A stretch of DNA of 64,000 nt from NCBI GenBank assembly GCA_022641095.1, contig JALCDB010000003.1:173852-237851 (forward strand), in the 5' to 3' direction. Origin of the DNA: Bacilli bacterium (lineage in GTDB: Bacteria > Bacillota_I > Bacilli_A > RFN20 > CAG-826). Positions 17,549-26,336 of this stretch are shown in pieces. The translations under genes were made by a program, and so were the position numbers. A model generated the notes under the pieces. The model had not been told where the DNA came from, did no database searches, and worked only from the letters and a program-made list of their open reading frames with translations. Every line of letters begins with the position of its first letter. Position 1 is the first letter of the stretch.

Positions 17549-18907
17549 ATGATAAATTACAAAAAACTCGCCAAAGGCGAACTGAAGAACGCCACCATCG
17601 CCTTGCAGAGATTCGTCGGGATCGATTCGGTTTACGATGAGGGGACCGTCAAAAACGGCCAACCATATGGGGCCGGTGTCAAGAGGGCCCTCGATTATCT
17701 CGCCAAACTTGGCGAGGATTACGGTTTCAAGGTCGATAAGTGCGATGGGTATTGCACCGAGCTTTCCTTCGGCGAGGAAGGGCCGCTCATCGGAATCTAT
17801 GGCCATAGCGACGTCGTGCCGGTATCCGGGGCTTGGAGCCATCCCGAATTTGGCGGGGAAGTGAAAGACGGCCGCATGTGGGGCCGCGGAACCTGTGACG
17901 ACAAAGGCCCGCTTTTGGCGTCTCTTTATGCCCTAAAAGGGCTCAAGGACCGAGGCCTTATCAAGGGCTTTCGGGTCAAGCTCGTCTCCGGTGGCGACGA
18001 GGAGCGCGGTTCCTCGTGTCTTTCCTATTATTTCAAAGAGCACAACGGCGAAGAACCGAAGTTTGGCTTCACCCCCGATGCCAATTGGCCCCTCATCTAT
18101 GCCGAGAAGGGCATCCGCCGCTACGAGGCGGCGCGCATTTGCGACCTGAAGCCCATTATCGCTATGGACGGAGGACTTGTCGGCAACGCCGTCTGCGACA
18201 AACTCGTCGCGACCGTGAGGAAAGACGAGGCGCTCGAGAAGTTCCTCGCCGAGAAAAAAGACCTCTGCGATGTTTCCCTTGGCGAAGGCGCCGACCTTGT
18301 CTCCTTCAAAGGCAAAGCGGCTCATGGATCCACTCCGGAGCTTGGCGTGAACGCCGCTCTTCTGGCCTTTAAAACCTTGGGTGAATTCTACCGTAACCCG
18401 TTTTTGCTTTCCCTGGCCGCCTCTTTGGCCGATCCGAACGGCAAATCCTTCGGCGGCTATGAGCGTTCGCCCGAGCTTGGGGACTCCACTTACAACTATG
18501 GCATCGTCAAATACGATGGCAAAGTCCTCAAGATGTCGATCGATTTCCGCTATGGGGAGACGGCGAAGCCCGACATCCTCATCCACGCTTTCGAAAAAAA
18601 GACGGGGCTCGTCTGCAACCTCATGAGCGAAAGCCCGGTTCTCCTTTTCGACAAGACGAGCGCTCTTGTCTCGACTTTGCTTAAGGCGTTTAGGAAGGCA
18701 ACCCATTCTCTTTCCGCCAAACCTCTCGCCATCGGCGGCGGCACTTACGCCAAGGAAGCCAAAAACACGGTGGCTTTCGGCGCCGAATGGAAAGGGCACC
18801 CTGGCAATATGCACGGGGTCGACGAATACATTTACATGGACGATTTCGAGAAGGATATCGCCATTTACGCGCGAGCGATATACATGCTTGGCAGGGCGGC
18901 CCAGTGA
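17549..18907 (+). CDS. pepV: Dipeptidase PepV (M20 family)
   Basis: 452 residues. Zinc-dependent peptidase that cleaves dipeptides in the cytosol. Metal ligands are visible in GHSDVVPVSG (His86, Asp88), GRGTCDDKGP, and SGGDEERGS (catalytic Glu pair near 153-154). A lid domain occupies the middle. Full length for PepV. The start of trmB overlaps its stop (GTGA). Confidence 0.94.
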   Translation: MINYKKLAKGELKNATIALQRFVGIDSVYDEGTVKNGQPYGAGVKRALDYLAKLGEDYGFKVDKCDGYCTELSFGEEGPLIGIYGHSDVVPVSGAWSHPEFGGEVKDGRMWGRGTCDDKGPLLASLYALKGLKDRGLIKGFRVKLVSGGDEERGSSCLSYYFKEHNGEEPKFGFTPDANWPLIYAEKGIRRYEAARICDLKPIIAMDGGLVGNAVCDKLVATVRKDEALEKFLAEKKDLCDVSLGEGADLVSFKGKAAHGSTPELGVNAALLAFKTLGEFYRNPFLLSLAASLADPNGKSFGGYERSPELGDSTYNYGIVKYDGKVLKMSIDFRYGETAKPDILIHAFEKKTGLVCNLMSESPVLLFDKTSALVSTLLKAFRKATHSLSAKPLAIGGGTYAKEAKNTVAFGAEWKGHPGNMHGVDEYIYMDDFEKDIAIYARAIYMLGRAAQ

Positions 18908-19533
18908 GAGCCAGACGCAAGAAGTGGGCGCTTCCTTTCCTTCTCGAGCATCCCGAACTCGTGAAGGAAACGCTGCCGCTCGGCAGCCCTTTTTACGAGA
19001 AAGGCCCGCTTTATCTGGAAATAGGGGCCGGAAAGGGTGACTTCGTGGTCCAAATGGCCGCTCGCGGCGGGTGGTGGCTCGCCCTTGAGCGCGAAGTGTC
19101 CGTGAGCGGGATTCTGGCCAAAAAAATCCTCGGCGCCGGGCTCGGCAACATCGTTGTCATGGCTCAGGATTTCGACGAGGTTTACCCCTCCTTAAAAAAG
19201 GGGGCTTTCGAAGGCATCTATCTCAACTTTTCCGATCCCTGGCCAAAGAGGAAGCATGCCAAGCGGCGCCTTACGACCACGGAACGGCTTGTCAAGATGG
19301 CCGCCCTTCTCACGGCGGGCGGGCGCCTTTATTTCAAGACCGACAACGACGTTCTTTACGCCTTTACGCTGGAGAATGCCCGGCAGGCCGGCCTCGCCAT
19401 CCTCGATAACGAGCCCGATTATCGGCTCGACGGGTCGGAGGACGCCGAAAGCGAGTATGAGCGCGGTTTCCGCGACGAAGGGAAGCCGATCCATCGCGCC
19501 GTCTTCGCTCGGGCAAAGGCGCAAGCCAAGTAG
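18904..19533 (+). CDS. trmB: tRNA (guanine-N7-)-methyltransferase
   Basis: 209 residues. Makes m7G46 in tRNA. Signatures: VRARRKKWALPFL at the N-terminus, LEIGAGKGDF (SAM site), NFSDPWPKRKHAKRRLTT and YFKTDN. GTG at 18904, overlapping the pepV stop by 4 bp, reproduces the family N-terminus exactly; the longer ATG at 18787 lies inside pepV and is rejected. Confidence 0.96.
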   Translation: MRARRKKWALPFLLEHPELVKETLPLGSPFYEKGPLYLEIGAGKGDFVVQMAARGGWWLALEREVSVSGILAKKILGAGLGNIVVMAQDFDEVYPSLKKGAFEGIYLNFSDPWPKRKHAKRRLTTTERLVKMAALLTAGGRLYFKTDNDVLYAFTLENARQAGLAILDNEPDYRLDGSEDAESEYERGFRDEGKPIHRAVFARAKAQAK

Positions 19534-19556
19534 TATTATCCAAAAGGAGGAGAGAC

Positions 19557-20153
19557 ATGTATCGCTTGTTCTACAACCATCCTATCACCGGCGATATCCT
19601 TTTCGTGCTTATCGATCCGGAGAAAAAGGTCGATCGCCATGAGCGAAAAGGACGCGTTGAGACCCTCTATTGCCATGACGATCTCGTGGGAATCAACATC
19701 TTCGACGTGAGCGAAGTCTTTCATTTGAAGGCCAATGGCATCATTTTCGCCCCGAGCCAAGCACTCCTTGATGTCGTGAACGCCATGATCGGCGAGGCGG
19801 GTCTCGCGCCTTTGCCCCCTTGTCTCGACAGCGGTTACGAAGTCGCCGGAATCGTGGGTCTCGAGGAGCATCCGCTCGACGAGAAGGCCCATATCGTCAC
19901 CCTTTCTCTAGGGGAGAAAACCCTCTCGACCGTCAGTTGGTTCCCTAACCTCGAAACGGGTAAATCGGTCGTCGTGGCCCTTGAGGGGACCATTCTCTAT
20001 GATGGAACGGTTTTCCACGCGTTCGTGAGCCGCAACATCCTTAGCGAATGCTCCATCTGCGCGAGCAAAGAACTGAAATTGGCCGATGAACCGGGTGCCT
20101 TCTTTGCCGAAGGCTACGTTCCGGGCGAGGATTTCTTCCTCGGAGGACATTGA
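19557..20153 (+). CDS. ytpR: YtpR-type tRNA-binding domain protein
   Basis: 198 residues. N-terminal DUF4479-like part (MYRLFYNHPITGDILFVLI..., LVGINIFDV), then an EMAP/Arc1p-like OB fold (about 100-195) with EHPLDEKAHIVTLSLGEK, VSWFPNLETGKSVVVAL and SECSICASKELKL. The family binds tRNA or other structured RNA; its cellular role is unclear. Strong Shine-Dalgarno AAAGGAGG. Two bases before nicotinate phosphoribosyltransferase. Confidence 0.88.
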   Translation: MYRLFYNHPITGDILFVLIDPEKKVDRHERKGRVETLYCHDDLVGINIFDVSEVFHLKANGIIFAPSQALLDVVNAMIGEAGLAPLPPCLDSGYEVAGIVGLEEHPLDEKAHIVTLSLGEKTLSTVSWFPNLETGKSVVVALEGTILYDGTVFHAFVSRNILSECSICASKELKLADEPGAFFAEGYVPGEDFFLGGH

Positions 20154-20154
20154 T

Positions 20155-21264
20155 ATGAGCAACGAAATATGCGAGATGCGCCTTAAGGAAAAAGGCGAAA
20201 TCGAGCGTCTCAGCAATAAGACGTTCAAGTTCGATCCCCTGATCGCGGAGGGTTTTTATTCGGCCAACTATTTCCTGCGTTCGCGCCGAATCGTCTTGGA
20301 GCGGGCCCCGGGCCACATCGTGACGGAGCAGTGGTTCCAGCGCCGCGACGACGCGATGGCGTGCGGACTCGACGAATCGATCGCCCTCATCCACACCTTC
20401 GCCCACCATCCGGAAACCCTTCGCATCGAGGCTCTTAAGGACGGGGAGATGATGGATAGCGGCGAACCGGCCCTTAAAGTCACCGGCCGCTACGAGGACT
20501 TTGGCTTTCTCGAGTCCTTGATCGACGGTATTTTGGCCCGTCGCAGCTCGGTTGCCACCAATGTGAACGAAGTCGTGCGCGCGCTCCGGGGGACCAACAC
20601 TTTCTCAATGGCGGACCGCCAGGACGATTACCTCACCCAAGCGGGCGACGGTTACGCGACCTACGTGGCGGGCATCAAGAAGTTTTCGACCGACGCTCAA
20701 GGGGCGTGGGTCGGAGTCAAGGGCATTGGCACCATGCCGCATGCCCTTATCGAGATTTGCGGCGGCGACGTGTACGAGGCCACGATGCTCTACCACAAGA
20801 CGTTCCCGGACGAGCCGGCGACCGCCCTCATCGACTACCATAACAACTGCGTTTACGACGCCGTGGATCTCGCCAAACGGATGGGACGCGACCTTTCGGC
20901 CGTTCGCGTCGACACCTCCAAAGCCCTCATCGATCACTATTTCGACGGCAAAGACACCTCCCTTTTCGATCCCCACGGGGTTTGCAAAGAACTGATTTTC
21001 GCCCTTCGGAAGGCCCTTGACGAGGCTGGGGCCCCTTGGGTCAAAATCGTCGTTAGCAGCGGTTTCACGGCCGAGAAAATCGACGAATGGACGCGCCTGG
21101 GCGTGCCCGTCGACACCTACGGGGTCGGTTCGGCGCTCGTGCGGAACACGACCGTCGGCTTCACCGGCGACCTGGTGAGACTCGATGGGAGGGACGAGGC
21201 CAAGGAAGGCCGACGCGACATCCCCTCCAAGCGGTTGCATAACGTCCAGTTCTTCGAGGAATAA
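20155..21264 (+). CDS. pncB: Nicotinate phosphoribosyltransferase
   Basis: 369 residues. Joins nicotinate and PRPP to nicotinate mononucleotide for NAD salvage. The middle and C-terminal parts match the shorter (archaeal-type) clade: ATNVNEVVRALRG, VGVKGIGTMPHALIE, ALIDYHNNC, VRVDTSKALIDH, KIVVSSGFTAEKI and DTYGVGSALVRN. Start 20155 is chosen for its Shine-Dalgarno GGAGGA and position 1 base after ytpR; the ORF to 20086 overlaps ytpR. Confidence 0.93.
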   Translation: MSNEICEMRLKEKGEIERLSNKTFKFDPLIAEGFYSANYFLRSRRIVLERAPGHIVTEQWFQRRDDAMACGLDESIALIHTFAHHPETLRIEALKDGEMMDSGEPALKVTGRYEDFGFLESLIDGILARRSSVATNVNEVVRALRGTNTFSMADRQDDYLTQAGDGYATYVAGIKKFSTDAQGAWVGVKGIGTMPHALIEICGGDVYEATMLYHKTFPDEPATALIDYHNNCVYDAVDLAKRMGRDLSAVRVDTSKALIDHYFDGKDTSLFDPHGVCKELIFALRKALDEAGAPWVKIVVSSGFTAEKIDEWTRLGVPVDTYGVGSALVRNTTVGFTGDLVRLDGRDEAKEGRRDIPSKRLHNVQFFEE

Positions 21265-21273
21265 AACTTAATG

Positions 21274-21312
21274 ATGAAAACGATTAACCCTAAAATGGTT
21301 AATCGTTTTCAT
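21274..21312 (+). terminator. Long perfect inverted repeat after pncB (terminator or operator)
   Basis: Two 16-base arms, ATGAAAACGATTAACC (21274-21289) and its exact complement (21297-21312), separated by 7 bases. It lies 10 bases after pncB and is followed by a weak T stretch, so it can end transcription. The GAAAACG/CGTTTTC ends also resemble LacI-family operators, and the LacI gene follows, so an operator role is possible. Confidence 0.6.
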
Positions 21313-21391
21313 TTTACCGATATGATAAAAGGCAGCAAACAGGCCATAAATATCCATTTTTTAGATTTTTGAAAATGCAAAATGATTTGTT

Positions 21392-21411
21392 TTTTCATTG
21401 TTTAATGAAAA
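21392..21411 (+). promoter_or_regulatory. Putative autoregulatory operator of the LacI-family gene
   Basis: Perfect palindrome TTTTCATT-GTTT-AATGAAAA overlapping the -35 hexamer TTGTTT (21398-21403). The -10 is TATAAT at 21420-21425 with a 16-bp spacer. The half-site ATGAAAA also starts the long inverted repeat at 21274. Confidence 0.55.
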
Positions 21412-21444
21412 TATTTACATATAATGTCCTTGGAGGTGTCTTCA

Positions 21445-22449
21445 ATGGATAACCTAAAAGATCGCGTTACGATATATCAAGTCGCCCAGGCGGCCGGGGT
21501 TTCTCTCGCCACCGTTTCGCGAGTCATCAACAAACAGGGCAACGTCACTGATACCACCAGAGCCAAGGTCGAGGAGACCATTAAGCGTTTAGGCTACAAG
21601 CCAAGCGGTTTGGCTCAGGCTCTCGCCACCAACAAAACCACCAACATCGGCGTCATCATCCCGAGCGCCAATTACGTTTACATCTCAAACATGCTTAACG
21701 GCATCAGCGTCGTTGCCAAGGAAAAGGGGTTTGTTTTGACTCTCTTCACAACGAGCCACAGCCGCGACGAGGCCCTTTCGATGATCGAGAAAGTGATCAC
21801 GACCCACGTGGACGGGGCCATCATTTTCGATGACGAGCTCGATGACGAGGACGTCATGAAAATATCCTCTTACAGCGTTCCGACCATCGTCATCAATAAC
21901 CGCGTCGTCGCCGACCGCGTCGGGTGCGTTCTCTTCGCATATGGGGAGCTTCTGAAGGATATAATCAAGGACTACTATGCTAAGGGCGGCGACAAAGAAA
22001 TGACTTTCCTTCACGTCCATGACGGCGGTAGATTGCTGGGACGCTGCGAAAAGACGTTCGTCGATACCCACGAAAAGATCGGGAAAGCGTATCACATCGT
22101 TAATTGCGACGATAGTTACACCCGCACTTACGGCGATTTCTGCGACTATTTCAAAATCCATCGAAGCGGGTATTTCGTGGCTTATCGCGATTCCATCGCG
22201 GCCGCTTGCGAAAACGCCGCGACCGACGCGGGCCTCAAGGTTCCGGAGGACGTCGAGGTCCTTTCGCTCGTCGGCACCAAATACGCCAACATCATTCGCC
22301 CGACCCTCACGGCCATGCATATCGACATGCAGGAAGTGGGTAGGCGCGCCATGTATATGCTCATCGACCTTATCCATAACGATTTGATCGAGAAAAGCTA
22401 TCGTTTCGACGCGAAACTCGTCGAGCGCAACAGCACTATCAATCGCTGA
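21445..22449 (+). CDS. LacI-family transcriptional regulator (CcpA-like)
   Basis: 334 residues. N-terminal LacI helix-turn-helix (VTIYQVAQAAGVSLATVSRV) and hinge (GYKPSGLAQALATNKT), then a periplasmic-binding-like effector domain (TTNIGVIIPS..., HVDGAIIF, VPTIVINN). The order of motifs is closest to CcpA, but I cannot tell whether the HPr-Ser-P contacts are kept, and CcpA activity is not claimed. The ATG at 21424 lies inside the -10 hexamer, so translation must start at 21445, which has TTGGAGGTG upstream. Probably autoregulated through the palindrome at 21392. degV follows after 17 bases. Confidence 0.93.
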   Translation: MDNLKDRVTIYQVAQAAGVSLATVSRVINKQGNVTDTTRAKVEETIKRLGYKPSGLAQALATNKTTNIGVIIPSANYVYISNMLNGISVVAKEKGFVLTLFTTSHSRDEALSMIEKVITTHVDGAIIFDDELDDEDVMKISSYSVPTIVINNRVVADRVGCVLFAYGELLKDIIKDYYAKGGDKEMTFLHVHDGGRLLGRCEKTFVDTHEKIGKAYHIVNCDDSYTRTYGDFCDYFKIHRSGYFVAYRDSIAAACENAATDAGLKVPEDVEVLSLVGTKYANIIRPTLTAMHIDMQEVGRRAMYMLIDLIHNDLIEKSYRFDAKLVERNSTINR

Positions 22450-22466
22450 GCGGGGGGAAAAAACTG

Positions 22467-23396
22467 ATGGCTTTGAAGATCGTCGTTGACTCATCCAGCG
22501 GTCTCTCGCGGGCGGATGCCCTCGCCCAAGGGCTTTATTTCATTCCGCTTAGCGTCACGGTTGGAGAAAAGACTTTCTCCGAGGGAGTCGATATCACGGC
22601 CGACGAATTCTATAAACTTATCGCCGAAGGCCCGATGCCCAAGACCGCGCAACCCTCGCCGAAACTGTATTTGGACGTCTTCGAAGAAGCGAGCAAAGAT
22701 GGCGCTGACGTCTTGCTGCTTTCCATATCGAGCAAGGTATCCGGCGCCTTCCAGGCGGCCACTTTGGCGCGTTCCATGTGCCACCATCCCGAGAAAATCC
22801 ATCTTTTCGATACCCTTTCTTTCTTTGGCGGCATCCGGATAATGCTGGGAGAGGTGCTTAATCGTCTCGAGGAGCCAATTGATGAACTGGTTGCCTATTT
22901 GACCGATTTGCGAGAAAAAATCCGGGTTTTCGCCGGAATGGATACTCTGGACTACGTCTATAAAGGCGGCCGCCTTTCCAAATTCCATTTGGCCGTTGGC
23001 ATCTTCTTGCATGCTAAGCCAATCGGTACCCTCGATGAGGGTTCGGTGGTTTTGGCGGGTAAGGCAATCGGCACCAAAGGAGCAATGAAATTCGTCATCG
23101 ATCGCTCAAAGGCTGAGCCGATTGACTTCGCTTATCCGTGTTATCTCTTTTATTCAAGCGATCGGGCGATTCTTGACCGCTTTTCGAGCCAACACTTCTA
23201 TCCGTCCTATCCCGACAAGAGCAACTTGCCCATAATCCAAATCGATCCGCTCATCGGAAGCCATATCGGTCCTTTGGTTTATGGTATCTTCTATGTGAGC
23301 GTGGAAAAAGACAAGAAGAAGCGTTCCCTTATCCAAAAGGTTCGCGACGATTTCCGCGTTAGATTCCTGAAAAAGAACGAGAAAACGAAGACATAG
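22467..23396 (+). CDS. DegV/FakB-type fatty-acid-binding protein
   Basis: 309 residues. DegV fold: KIVVDSSSGLSRADA at the start, AQPSPKLYLDVFEEA, LLLSISSKVSGAFQAA, VYKGGRLSK, and IGSHIGPLVYGIFYV at the end. Family members bind a fatty acid and present it to FakA for phosphorylation; no FakA is in the window. The C-terminal 30 residues are a basic tail. Preceded by GGGGGG and likely co-transcribed with the LacI gene. Confidence 0.9.
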   Translation: MALKIVVDSSSGLSRADALAQGLYFIPLSVTVGEKTFSEGVDITADEFYKLIAEGPMPKTAQPSPKLYLDVFEEASKDGADVLLLSISSKVSGAFQAATLARSMCHHPEKIHLFDTLSFFGGIRIMLGEVLNRLEEPIDELVAYLTDLREKIRVFAGMDTLDYVYKGGRLSKFHLAVGIFLHAKPIGTLDEGSVVLAGKAIGTKGAMKFVIDRSKAEPIDFAYPCYLFYSSDRAILDRFSSQHFYPSYPDKSNLPIIQIDPLIGSHIGPLVYGIFYVSVEKDKKKRSLIQKVRDDFRVRFLKKNEKTKT

Positions 23397-23418
23397 ACGG
23401 CGGAGCGTCGCTGAAAAA

Positions 23419-23448
23419 GGCCCCATCATTGTTGGTGGGGCCGCTTTT
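23419..23448 (+). terminator. Rho-independent terminator after degV
   Basis: GGCCCCA (23419-23425) and TGGGGCC (23436-23442) form a 7-bp stem with a 10-base loop, followed by GCTTTTG. Confidence 0.7.
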
Positions 23449-23500
23449 GTCGCCAAAGAAACGCCGCGAGTCTTTTTTAGTTGCTTTTATCGCGACTCGC

Positions 23501-23995
23501 TCACCAGTCCTCGCCCCGTTTAAACGGGGCGAGGACCTTGATGAAACTTCCTTTGCCTTCGCTCCGATGGTTCTCGACGATATCGGCCCAAGAGAGGATC
23601 GCGCAATAATACGTCGATTTTCTTGTGGCCGTCCCGCCTATTTTCGAGCCGTAGAAACTGGTGGAGATATAGGCGTCGATCGTATCCAAAGGGAAGTCGA
23701 CGCTTCCGATTCTGGCTCCGCCCTGGGCCATCGCGTCGCCTTTGAACATCTTTCCGCCCAAAGAATTGGCTTTATTCACGATGGCGTCGAAAATCCGCCA
23801 TTCCATCACTAAAGACCGATAGAAATCGGCGATGATGCCCTCCCCGTCCGGAGAAAGGCGAATGCCGATTGGGCCCTCTCCCAGCATGATTATGCTGGAT
23901 TTTCCGCCGCATTGGCGCATCTTTTCCTTCAACCGGGCGACCACCACGCTGTCGCCGTTCGTACTCGCCATCGCTTTCAGCGTTTCTTCGTTCAC
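23501..23995 (-). CDS. Uncharacterised 164-residue protein (GTG start)
   Basis: No family recognised. Soluble; the ordered core has KSSIIMLGEGPIGIRLSP, GIIADFYRSLVMEWRIFD, and YISTSFYGSKIGGTATRKST with CAILSWADI near the end. It begins with GTG at 23995, which has GAGG 8 bases upstream; an ATG eight codons later is an alternative. The last ten codons are contained in a perfect 30-bp palindrome (23507-23536) directly before the stop. It stands alone, convergent with degV, and may be an accessory gene. Confidence 0.62.
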   Translation of the reverse strand: MNEETLKAMASTNGDSVVVARLKEKMRQCGGKSSIIMLGEGPIGIRLSPDGEGIIADFYRSLVMEWRIFDAIVNKANSLGGKMFKGDAMAQGGARIGSVDFPLDTIDAYISTSFYGSKIGGTATRKSTYYCAILSWADIVENHRSEGKGSFIKVLAPFKRGEDW

Positions 23996-23999
23996 TTTA

Positions 24000-24163
24000 T
24001 TTGCCTCGTTTCCCAGAGCTCTATGAATTCTTAATAACTATTTGGGATGGGCGCGCCTTTCCGCCTCTTTCGGGTTTTAAAAAACCAAAAGCGACCGCGA
24101 TCAGAGGACCGACGATGGTTTCTTAACGATTGTGGGGTCGGCTTAAGAACGTTTCATTCGTTT
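24000..24163. other. Non-coding gap, nothing recognised
   Basis: Between the 164-residue gene and the cyclophilin terminator. Short ORFs here have no ribosome site and no recognisable composition. Contains the promoter region of the minus-strand gene ending at 23501. Confidence 0.5.
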
Positions 24164-24188
24164 CAAAAATACGCTGATTTTCTCAGCG
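24164..24188 (-). terminator. Probable terminator of the cyclophilin gene
   Basis: CGCTGA/TCAGCG stem (24172-24188) with 5-base loop; on the minus strand it is followed by TATTTTTG. It lies about 85 bases beyond the cyclophilin stop. Confidence 0.55.
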
Positions 24189-24270
24189 AACGAGGCCAAA
24201 TCCTCATCGCGGCGCGAGCCCCCGATTCCGCGTTCCGCCAAGACCAATGACCGCTTTTTAAATAGACTTT

Positions 24271-24750
24271 CTATTTCTCGCCGATGAGGGTGGCCTTTTC
24301 GATGATGACCGGAACGAGGGGCTTATCGAGGCTATCCGTCCGATTAAGCGCGATCTGATCGACCACGTCCATCCCTTCGACGACTTTTCCGAAGGCTGCG
24401 TAGGCCCCATCGAGGAATTCGTCGTCTTTGTCGCAAATGAAAAATTGGCTGGAAGCTGAGTCCGGGTCGTTCGCCCGCGCCATCGAAATGACACCGCGTT
24501 TGTGGGACAAGCGGTTGGGGACCCCATTTTGGGCGAATTCGCCTTTGATCTCATAACCGGCTCCGCCCATTCCGGTTCCTTCCGGGTCGCCACCCTGGAT
24601 CATGAAGTGACGGATGACGCGGTGGAAAGAAAGGCCGTTATAGAAGCCCTTGCCAACGAGGGCGGCGAAATTCTTCGCCGAAATAGGCGCGTTGTCGTAG
24701 TCGAGTTCGATTTTGATGTCGCCGTAGCCTTTAACCGTAATGATGACCAT
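24271..24750 (-). CDS. Peptidyl-prolyl cis-trans isomerase, cyclophilin type
   Basis: 159 residues. Cytosolic cyclophilin that isomerises X-Pro bonds. Active-site segment FHRVIRHFMIQGGDPEGTG (Arg and Gln of the catalytic set), then SMARANDPDSASSQFFI and FGKVVEGMDVVD. No signal peptide. The Shine-Dalgarno is AAGGAACGG and a -10 TATAAT lies about 35 bases upstream of the start. Single-gene unit. Confidence 0.95.
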   Translation of the reverse strand: MVIITVKGYGDIKIELDYDNAPISAKNFAALVGKGFYNGLSFHRVIRHFMIQGGDPEGTGMGGAGYEIKGEFAQNGVPNRLSHKRGVISMARANDPDSASSQFFICDKDDEFLDGAYAAFGKVVEGMDVVDQIALNRTDSLDKPLVPVIIEKATLIGEK

Positions 24751-24811
24751 TCTTTTTTCCGTTCCTTATTTTTATTTATATAAGCATTATAGGACTCGCG
24801 CCAAAAAGCTG

Positions 24812-24845
24812 GGAAAAGAAAAGCGCCCGTCGCAAAAGGCGGGCG
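24812..24845 (-). terminator. Terminator of the GLUG-like surface protein gene
   Basis: CGCCCG (24824-24829) and CGGGCG (24840-24845) pair; read on the minus strand the stem is followed by CTTTTCTTTT. Confidence 0.7.
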
Positions 24846-24863
24846 TTTCCTCCATTATGCCTA

Positions 24864-26291
24864 TCAGGCGGTTTTCCTCTTGAGAAGGAAATAACCACCG
24901 ATGGCGAGAGTCACGCTGACGGTACCGACGATGAGGATGGCCTCCCCTTCGCTCGAGATGGTCGAGAGGCTTTCCTTACTGATGAGCCCTCCCGTTTCGG
25001 TCTTGGAAAGGGAATAGTTGTGCATATAGGCGAGACGGCTGCCAGCGGTATAGTCCTCGTTGGTAGCGGAATCGTGCATGGGGTAGTCGTCAAAGGCGCT
25101 TTTCACAGTCGGATCCGTGCTATAGAAGTTCCAATAATCGCCGACTTTGTCGCAATCGACGCAGGATCTTAGAAGCAAAAAGTCGGCCAACATATCGGTA
25201 GCTTCGTTGCCGCTGGCCTCGCCGCCGGAATTGGCCTCATGCCCCCCAAAGAGAACGATATCGCCATCATAGCTGAGTCTAAGGGCGGCGTTGCCCTTGG
25301 TCGAAGAAGATTCGGCAATGGAATCGTTGATGGTCTCGATGGCCTCCTCAACGGTGCCATCGCTGAGATCGCCGGGAGTGGGGAAAGACCAGTTGTCGGT
25401 GAGACCCCATCCGCCGATGGCGGAAGAGGTTTTCTCAGTATCGGCGTATACGTCGCTCAAGAGGGAATCCCGGTTGCCTTTTCCATAAATGGTACCGGTC
25501 AGGGCTTTGCCGTTCCACCAGTCGCCGTTATAATTCGAGGTCTTCATCTCGCCACGAAGATAAAGGGCGTTTTGGACGGTGCCTCCATTGAAGCCGACGA
25601 GGGCTCCGCTGGCGTTTTCATAGCCATAACGATATCCGCCGGCATTGAAAGTGACGTTCATTTCGAGGCCATTCAAGGTGACGGATTCGATGGTCCCGCC
25701 GTTATAGCCGGCGACGGCGCCGACATAATTGCGGTAGAGGCTTGAGGTCAAACTGACGCTCACGTCTTTGAGGTTGAGGTTGCGAATAGCGCCGCTGGCG
25801 TTTCCGAATAGGCCGATATTGCTGGCGGTCCACTTATCGCGGTTGCCATTGTTCCAGTGATTATTGTTGTTGGCGTCATTCAAGGCATAGGAATAATCGA
25901 GCTTCAGATTGCTTACTATATGGCCATTGAAATCGATGATGCCGGTGAAAGAGACGATGTTGCTCGAGTCGAGGACCGGCGCGATCGGAGTCCAGTTTCT
26001 ATTTCCGAGATCGATATCGCCCGTGACCAAGAAATCCTTGGCCCAAGACGCCTCATCGGTCGCAACGTAGGCAAGTTCGTCGGCATTCTCGATAACGTAA
26101 TAAGTGCCGCCGTTATACGAAACGGTGGTGTCGCTATACGGCGTGCGGGTGAAACCGTCCCAGGTGGAATCGGAAGCCACGACCGTTTGGAGTGATTGTC
26201 CTTGTTCGGCCAGATATGCGACGAGGGTCCCTCCGAGCCCAAGCGCGGCGGTGGTCATTGCGATCACGGCCAGCCTTTTGTTCTTCATCAT
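24864..26291 (-). CDS. Exported, C-terminally membrane-anchored protein with GLUG-like repeats
   Basis: 475 residues. N-terminal signal sequence (MMKNKRLAVIAMTTAALGLG...), a variable region, then three glycine-rich repeats of the GLUG type: GLFGNASGAIRNLNLKDV, GAVAGYNGGTIESVTLNG and GALVGFNGGTVQNALYLRG. The C-terminus has a hydrophobic helix (AILIVGTVSVTLAIGGYFLL) and KRKTA, the layout of a membrane or sorting anchor, but no LPxTG is seen. GLUG repeats form beta-helical stalks in surface proteins; the ligand is unknown. Start 26291 or 26288 is preferred; the longer ORF begins with TTG at the expected transcription start, 7 bases after TATAAT (26336-26331). Confidence 0.82.
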   Translation of the reverse strand: MMKNKRLAVIAMTTAALGLGGTLVAYLAEQGQSLQTVVASDSTWDGFTRTPYSDTTVSYNGGTYYVIENADELAYVATDEASWAKDFLVTGDIDLGNRNWTPIAPVLDSSNIVSFTGIIDFNGHIVSNLKLDYSYALNDANNNNHWNNGNRDKWTASNIGLFGNASGAIRNLNLKDVSVSLTSSLYRNYVGAVAGYNGGTIESVTLNGLEMNVTFNAGGYRYGYENASGALVGFNGGTVQNALYLRGEMKTSNYNGDWWNGKALTGTIYGKGNRDSLLSDVYADTEKTSSAIGGWGLTDNWSFPTPGDLSDGTVEEAIETINDSIAESSSTKGNAALRLSYDGDIVLFGGHEANSGGEASGNEATDMLADFLLLRSCVDCDKVGDYWNFYSTDPTVKSAFDDYPMHDSATNEDYTAGSRLAYMHNYSLSKTETGGLISKESLSTISSEGEAILIVGTVSVTLAIGGYFLLKRKTA

Positions 26292-26336
26292 TGGATTTTG
26301 GGTTCCATTGTTTCTGGAAACCAACGTTAAATTATA

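Noticed and set aside
21424..21444. ATG at 21424 as start of the LacI gene
   Set aside because: It lies inside the -10 hexamer, while ATG 21445 has a proper ribosome site.
24047..24250. 67-residue ORF in the gap before the cyclophilin gene
   Set aside because: No ribosome site; it contains the stem-loop of the opposite strand and biased composition.
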